Positions 58,458-64,000 of a stretch of 64,000 nucleotides of DNA are shown here, in pieces. Within the stretch, counting starts at the first letter, position 1. Every line of letters begins with the position of its first letter. This DNA comes from Phytophthora colocasiae (Eukaryota > Oomycota > Peronosporomycetes > Peronosporales > Peronosporaceae). Where the stretch lies: contig JAGKQI010000030.1 in the NCBI GenBank assembly GCA_018806915.1, positions 94,501-158,500 on the forward strand, in the 5' to 3' direction. The notes below the pieces were generated by a model that was not told the DNA's origin, made no database searches, and saw nothing but the letters and a program-made list of their open reading frames with translations. Position numbers and translations under genes: made by a program.

Positions 58458-60100
58458 TTAGCATTCAATCCCAGTCAAAACGTCGTCAAGGAGCAACTTA
58501 TCAAAGTACGTCACCATGTTCTTCTTGTCTTGTTCAAGAGATTCTTGCAGCAAGTTGTGAAATTTAGCGACTGTTGGATCCGTGTTGAAAGAAATGTTGA
58601 ACTGCATAGGCACTTGTTGTACACAAACCTCAGCTGGAAGGAGCGCTGTCGAGCCTGTCGATGCAGTTGAAGTGCTGCTATCCGAAGAGTTGAGGGCTGA
58701 AGCAGCGCTGCTTTCGCTGTTAGTTGGACGAATTTTGTCTCCAACCTTCGTCTTTGAAGCAACATGATCGTACGCGTTGGCTTTCTTGCCCTTGCACACT
58801 GGTTGCGCCACCGAGCACTCCAAAACAGGCACTACACACGATAGTATTGTGACAATTGGTTAGATGCATTTCATACCAGCAATTTCATAATGGTTTTGTA
58901 AGTTTACCTTCGGGGGTTGTCGGCAGCTCGATCGACATGTTCTTAGGACAGCTCAGGATCGCATCTCGCGATGGACTGTAGCTGGAGTGCTCTAGAGTTG
59001 AGTTCTTGGTAGTCGAGTACGCTTTCTTGAGGTTGTCGAACTCTGGATATGGCGTGAACACGCACTCAATCTTGATATTGTCACAGTCGTCCGGCAGGAA
59101 GTAGCCAACACCATATTTGCCAGCATCCGCCGTCTTCGTTAGAGCTTATTGAGAATATTGTTAGCACAGGAAATCATTGTTCACTACAATACTTGCAACA
59201 GAATACCTGCACTATCCAGCAAATTCGCCACCTCAGTGGAAAACTCAAAACATTTCCACCCACAATTTCGTCCGTCATGTCCTTCTCTTCGTTCATCCAC
59301 TTCGCCTGAACACAGAGAGCGTGTCAATTATCCGATAGAATACAGTAGAAACTCTAACTTACGTCGTAGAACGAACGCTGGCTTTCGTAACCCTCAATAG
59401 TATTCTTGCCCTTGTTGCATCCAAACTCTCCGAACATCAAAGGACGAGCGTAACCAACTTCCTTGTACTCCGACATGAGTTTCTTCAAGCCTGCAGACTG
59501 CGAGTATTCCAGGTGAGTAGCAGGATCGCACTCAACGTAAGGGTTAAATCCCATCCACTCGGCTCTAGAGTTCTCATCATCGTCCACTGCACAGTCATAG
59601 TACGAGATCCACTGCTCTCGAGGTGGAATATCTGCGATATCCAGTCCAATCGGAACTTGGCGGACTGATCCCGAACAACTCGCAGCGTAACTTCTCATAT
59701 CTCGCAGAAAAGCCTTGACACACGGAGCAGTTGTGGTGCCGTCAGCTCCGTTTTTCACCTGCAAATTGTTTTCATTGCCAACACTGAAACCCAAAGTGTT
59801 ATCGTACACTGCAAAAGCGTTGTAAACCATTTGCCCTCGAGTGAAAAGATCATCCGGGTAGCACTTGGGCGGTTTATAGTCCAGGATGGAACAATTCTTG
59901 CATCTGAAAAAGCAACGATCATCACAGTTAAACACTTTTCAAGCACAATATTATCCTAAAGTCGAACACTTACGGAGCTGGAATACCAACAAGAACGTAG
60001 ATACCGGCATTCGAGCAAGCACACATGAATTTATCACGAGATACACTGGGATCGATCGAGTACAGTCGAATTGTGTTGACGCTTAGATTCTTCATGACCT
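58458..60100 (-). pseudogene. GH72 beta-1,3-glucanosyltransferase, 5'-truncated, multi-exon
   Basis: GH72 enzymes (GAS/GEL type) elongate cell-wall beta-1,3-glucan. Exons seen: from 60100 (MKNLSVNTIRLYSIDPSVS ... YVLVGIPAP), a 70-bp intron (59973-59904), then 59903-59363 with [27 protein letters not shown] (general-acid Glu) and [11 protein letters not shown] (nucleophile Glu). A short exon after an intron near 59365-59309 has AKWMNEEKDMTDEIVGG; one missing T in GTTTTG shifts the frame there. Then GKYGVGYFLPDDCDNIK and a last exon (58832-58458), Ser/Thr-rich. The signal peptide and the start of the domain are missing. Confidence 0.75.
59904..59973 (-). other. intron in the GH72 gene
   Basis: GTAAGT at the donor, CTTTTTCAG at the acceptor, 70 bp; joins IPAP to CKNCS in frame. 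Confidence 0.8.
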
Positions 60101-60102
60101 GT

Positions 60103-60845
60103 TGGTGTTGGTCGCAAAATCACCCATGCCGTTTCCTCCGCATGCAGACCACTGGAAAGCTCCTTCACCCTCATATTTTCCAGACGAGAATCAGCCGATC
60201 CTTCTCCTTGTAGAAGCGAAAGAAAATTCTCTGCACTAATTGTCCGACATTCAGCGACCAAAGAACTTGCGATTTGATGAAAACGTCTTCGTCTGGTGCT
60301 ATCTCGTAGCCTCTGAATGCAGGCTCTTCCTGCTTGTGATTGACAACCCACAAGGCCTCGCATGATAGGTCAAAGCTGTAGGATAGCGCTACCTTGTTCG
60401 GATAGAGGAAAAAAGCCACTTCTCCGTCGTATTGGCGCCGCCGAATCGAGTTGTATGTCGTTACTGGTATACTCTGCATGTTGTAGTCGTTCAAGACTCG
60501 GTCTACGCGAGCATAGCAGCTTCCTAGCTGCTGCAAGTACGTCATATAGAGCGCACACGTCATTAACTCCTTGGTCGAGGTGTCAACGAAGCATGGGGCG
60601 TCTCCAGCAACCCGCCGGACACTATCTTTAAATCGAACAAAACCAAACAAAAATAGTATTTTTGGCACTGGATCAAATATCTTGAGTTCACTAAGATTTA
60701 ACAATAACAATGTAACCAACGACAGCACTGACATGTATGTATGTACGTGAACTTTCGTCTTGTCACCTGAGTGACAGCACTGACAGCATAATGGTATTGA
60801 ATTGGTTTGGATTAATCTCGCGATACTGCGGTAACTGCACTGCAT
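60103..60845 (-). pseudogene. START-like (M96-type) protein fragment, fused to GH72
   Basis: The minus-strand ORF contains YNSIRRRQYDGEVAFFL, YEIAPDEDVFIKSQVLWSL and FRFYKEKDRLILVWK; a frame change near 60180 leads to SSGLHAEETAWVILRPTPTG. This pattern resembles Phytophthora proteins annotated as M96 mating-specific or START-like. The fragment stops where the GH72 coding sequence starts (about 60100). The N-terminal bZIP-like part of such proteins is not seen. Confidence 0.45.
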
Positions 60846-61594
60846 AAAGTGACCCAGACCGCCATCTCATGTCTCTCTCATCTTTTGTTCAGCTCCTTCA
60901 CATGACATAACAGCGTCGTGATCATGTTTATTTAGAGCCACGTTCTGAAGTCGAGACTTGAACGCTGTCGACCATGTCGAAAAGGTGCTCCAGCTTGTCG
61001 TGACGGACCCAGCAGCTTTCGTCAGGAAGGCAATCCTGTTATAGATTGACCACCAGGGGTGCATTGAATGAATTCAGTACATAGTCGTACTACGAGCGAA
61101 CACACTTCAAGGACTGGCTTTTGAGAGCTGCTAATTTCAACCTGAGCATCCCCCGAATCAGTCATTTATTGGTAAGTTTCAACAGATTCTGGAGGGATTG
61201 ATCGCTTTAAACATAAAATACGCCTACCCCTTCATTTTCCTCTGCCATCTAATTGGATGATATTATAGTGCCAAAACAAGATATACATGTACCAAAACAC
61301 GGTAGAGTTTACGCGACCCTTCGACTCGATGGTAGCATTTTGCTACCTTCGAGTGGGTCCAAACATCACCCACTTTTGCAAATGCTGTCGTTGGCAGCAG
61401 AATGCATCCATGTTCGCGATAGGGTTAAGCTATGGTAGAGCACGATTATATTTTTATTTTAAAATGAACTTTCATCGTAGCTAGTTGTCTTCCTGTTGTC
61501 TTACTCTACCCGGCCAGGCACCGGCTGGGGGCTCATCAACGGTGGCCCATTGGGCAAAATTCCCAAGAAATTCAAGCGTACCGGTCATAGACTT
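60846..61594. other. intergenic, with a hairpin
   Basis: No gene recognised. At 61325-61353 a near-perfect 12-bp-arm hairpin (CTCGATGGTAGCA ... TGCTACCTTCGAG). Confidence 0.4.
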
Positions 61595-61858
61595 TAACCT
61601 TGCTTAGACGTCAATGCGCCTGTTTCGAACAGGCTTCGAAATAAGTACCTAATATAAGGGGTTCGAGTCCTCCCTTCCCCCCCCCCCTTCCTGTTGTCAA
61701 TTTTCCAAGGGTAACCGAGTAGCCGTAGGAAATTAGTTAGGAGTAACCTTGCTTAGACGTCAATGCGCCTGTTTCGAACAGGCTTCGAAATAAGTACCTA
61801 ATATAAGGGGTTCGAGTCCTCCCTTCCCCCCCCCCCCCTTCCTGTTGTCAATTTTCCA
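61595..61858. repeat. tandem pair of about 114-bp units with tRNA-like stems
   Basis: 61595-61707 and 61744-61858 are nearly identical, separated by 36 bp, and each ends in a C-run plus TTCCTGTTGTCAATTTTCCA. Each has a 5-bp stem with a 7-base loop (GCCTG TTTCGAA CAGGC) and a B-box-like GGGGTTCGAGTCC. D-arm and acceptor stem are missing, so this is not a functional tRNA. Confidence 0.7.
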
Positions 61859-61860
61859 TG

Positions 61861-63400
61861 CTAACCTAGGATAAATACGACTGATGCTGCCACTGAGGCA
61901 TCTCCATCGCTGGTGGTAATATTTGATACTTGAATTATCCTGGACAGGAAGGGGTCCTTGGTAAAGTCATCGTCAAATTCTTTATCCATTAGTTGACGCA
62001 ATTCCACTAGAGAACGGGATGCCATCTCGAAACGGTACAAACTCCAGCGAATCACCATCTTTTGGTGGCTCTGCATTCATTCGATCAGCTAATATTTCAG
62101 CAGTACTGTCGTTTCCTGAAGGCGGCGTCAACTGCGCTCGGAATGCGTCGGTTTTGCTTTTCATCCTGAGATAACGTGGTCAGATACCAAACGTGAGAAG
62201 ATGAAAGAGCTCCAGACGAACTGCTGTCCAAGTAGTGCAAGCGAGATCGAAGTGCATTCATTCTCGGTACGAGGTTGGTCGTCGATCAGTTGAGTTCCAA
62301 CTGTTTTCTGGATAATTAATTCTTGAATACTCTCCAAGGGATGTTGATCACAAGATTCACCTTCAACCGATAGTAATTGAGCCAGTCGAGTTGGTGAGAG
62401 TGAGTCGGCTTCTGTTCTCTCATCACCCACCAGGTTGGAAATCACTATGTCAAGTGTCTCCACGATCTCCAGCTTTTTACTTTTGTAGAAAATTGATCAA
62501 CGTAATAGCACAGTGTAGTTGATGCAGATTCTGATCCGATTGCTCATTTCCAGCAATACGGAAGTCGATCGTCCCGAGCCAGACCAAGCAGCGAAAGTAC
62601 CGCATCAGCCCTCAGAAACGGTGTAATGTCCACGCGGGTTAAACTTTGAGAAGTCGATGTCACGCTTGGCTGACAATATCTCCGTCTTGGCTTGTTCTTC
62701 TTTTCGGATCAAAGTCAGCAGACATTCCACTTTGTTCGTGTTTTCACATAGACCAATCTCTCGTGTCCCTCGCAAGAGACTGATAGCTACTCGGAGGAAC
62801 AACTCAACATCTACCATCGCTCTTCTCTTGTCGTCGTCACTCTTTGGAGCAGCAGAAATGGCATTGGTGCACTGGTCAAAGGTTGCCATCAGCACTCTGC
62901 ACAGTGTGGGCGGCAGTACCTGCCCCTCCACCTTCACTAGAAAAGTATCAAAGCTGCGGTGCCACGCATGTAGAACTGAGTCAGCAGTCACAAAGACCGG
63001 CATATCATCTTTGTAGAGCCGATCGTAGATTTCTGCAAAGCTCTCCGCAGGCATACGCTCCACCGCAACGAAGCCATTCGATGCAAGTTTCGCCTTCTCA
63101 TCTGGCTTGAGACGGTAATCGGCTGGCGTCCTCTTCAGTGGGCGAAGCTTCTTTGACGACATCATTAGATTCAATGTGAAATCCATTAGATGCTGACTCG
63201 CTTGTTCGCGTATGCGCTCGTTTTCCTTGCTGACCTCCACTGGATCTGCATCAAAAAGATCGAAGAACTTACAATCTTCCAATACGGTGTATTGATTTCT
63301 TTCTCGCTCCACGCAGTCGGAGTCGGGTAGAGTCTTGTGAGATCCTCAGATGTCCATTTCGGACTCGCTTTAACGTCGCTCTCCAACACCACCCCCACCC
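61861..63400 (-). pseudogene. DUF3160-family protein, frameshifted
   Basis: Best part 63312-62605: KLASNGFVAVERMPAESFAE, MPVFVTADSVLHAWHRSFDT, typical of DUF3160. Near 62620 the frame changes to MRYFRCLVWLGTIDFRIAG. Further pieces continue in other frames (62463-62161, 62076-61861). Molecular function of the family is not known to me. Confidence 0.6.
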
Positions 63401-63513
63401 CATACTCGTATCTTCTTCTGGTCCTTGGGCTTAATACAACGGTGGCCTTCAGATTGGTAGCTGTATTTTCCTGGAAAGTGTTTCACTTTGTCAGGAAGAA
63501 TACTAAGAATCTC

Positions 63514-64000
63514 CTAGTACTTGTCCGATCTTCTGCCTTTCTTCTCGTCCTGGGAAGTATTGAACGCTGAGGCGACCAACGCAGCGTACCTGATCGAATC
63601 GAGAGCCTTTCGCAAGTGGATTTTGGTCTTCAACACGTTCGTGATCATGATAGTGGACGAGGGATTGTCCGTCTCCAGATAACACTTGAGCAGCATTGTG
63701 AGCTTGGAATTCCTGTAGGGAATGTGTCCTGTTCCTCGTCGATCTTGCGCTCTGATGCATTCCTTAAGAGCAAGCAGGCTCGAGTTGATCTCACGAGCTT
63801 CCTTCTGATCCTTGGAACTGCGAGCTAAGCCCTCGCCCGTGTACTCTGCACCAGCGAGATCAACCAGCCCAAACATCCCACCAGGACACTTCGCCTTCTC
63901 AGCATCAACACGGGCTTTTATAGCTGCCACCACAGCCTCTGCGGCATCCACTTGACTCTGAAACGTCTACAGTCGATCTTCGGCTCCTTTGAGAGGACGG
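63514..64000 (-). pseudogene. kinesin motor-domain fragment, runs off window edge
   Basis: FGLVDLAGAEYTGEGLARS (switch II), EINSSLLALKECIRAQ and IPYRNSKLTMLLK are kinesin hallmarks, nearest to kinesin-13 types by the LALKECIRA segment. The P-loop part would lie beyond 64000. The ORF begins at 63951 and ends soon after SIRYAALVASA, so the neck and tail are missing. Confidence 0.7.

Noticed and set aside
61676..61840. Functional tRNA-Arg pair
   Set aside because: Anticodon-like loop fits, but acceptor and D stems are missing.
1..64000. CRISPR array or bacterial operon signals
   Set aside because: No spaced direct repeats of that kind; introns and domain content are eukaryotic.

Overview
The window looks like a gene-poor, transposon-rich stretch of an oomycete genome, most likely Phytophthora or a close relative. 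The signs are three Crinkler (CRN) effector loci with LFLAK-type N-termini and HVLV-type junctions, a Ty3/Gypsy element with two RNase H domains, a Crypton, a piggyBac-like element, a GH72 glucanosyltransferase typical of oomycete cell walls, and short GT-AG introns of 58-72 bp. Almost every coding region is broken. Only a two-exon zinc-finger/J-like gene (16.4-17.4 kb) and a chromodomain-OTU gene (55.5-56.7 kb) read cleanly; a SANT-DOT1 methyltransferase gene is nearly intact.

Layout. 1-7.9 kb: the 3' part of a Gypsy element (second RNase H, integrase, chromodomain) with a long antisense ORF and an LTR-like tail, then a gag relic. 8.5-10.2 kb: truncated acetyl-CoA carboxylase pseudogene. 11.1-13.2 kb: decayed Crypton on the minus strand. 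13.8-15.6 kb: CRN kinase pseudogene (CRN-A), with an inverted copy of its kinase part at 17.7-18.5 kb; between them lie an inverted minisatellite and the zinc-finger/J-like gene. 18.9-26.8 kb: CRN-B, an NTPase-type CRN split by a 526-bp hAT-like miniature element (8-bp TSD) and by a complete Copia element (5-bp TSD), plus a frameshift. 27.3-29.3 kb: NOM1/SGD1 pseudogene. 29.5-31.5 kb: CRN-C (ATPase plus PD-(D/E)XK nuclease), one frameshift from open. 32.0-35.2 kb: piggyBac-like transposase with two nonsense codons.

35.6-57 kb is the most unusual part. A long repeat occurs three times: arm A (35.6-37.2 kb, next to the SANT-DOT1 gene), arm B (40.1-42.3 kb), and arm C (52.7-54.8 kb, inverted). 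B and C form 2.18-kb inverted arms around about 1.16 kb of unique DNA into which a very young Gypsy element (698-bp LTRs, AG...CT ends, 4-bp TSD) has jumped. Arms A and C are each joined to the same piggyBac 3' end; the copy next to C carries a 539-bp internal deletion. A diverged piece of the arm lies just upstream of the chromodomain-OTU gene. This suggests a family of large DNA elements associated with chromatin-modifying cargo.

57-64 kb holds fragments of host genes: a folate/biopterin-transporter-like gene broken into opposite strands, GH72 fused to a START-like (M96-type) fragment, a DUF3160 protein and a kinesin motor. Lesions are mostly single-base indels, some in homopolymers. Two elements with almost identical LTRs are also frameshifted, so some breaks could be assembly errors.
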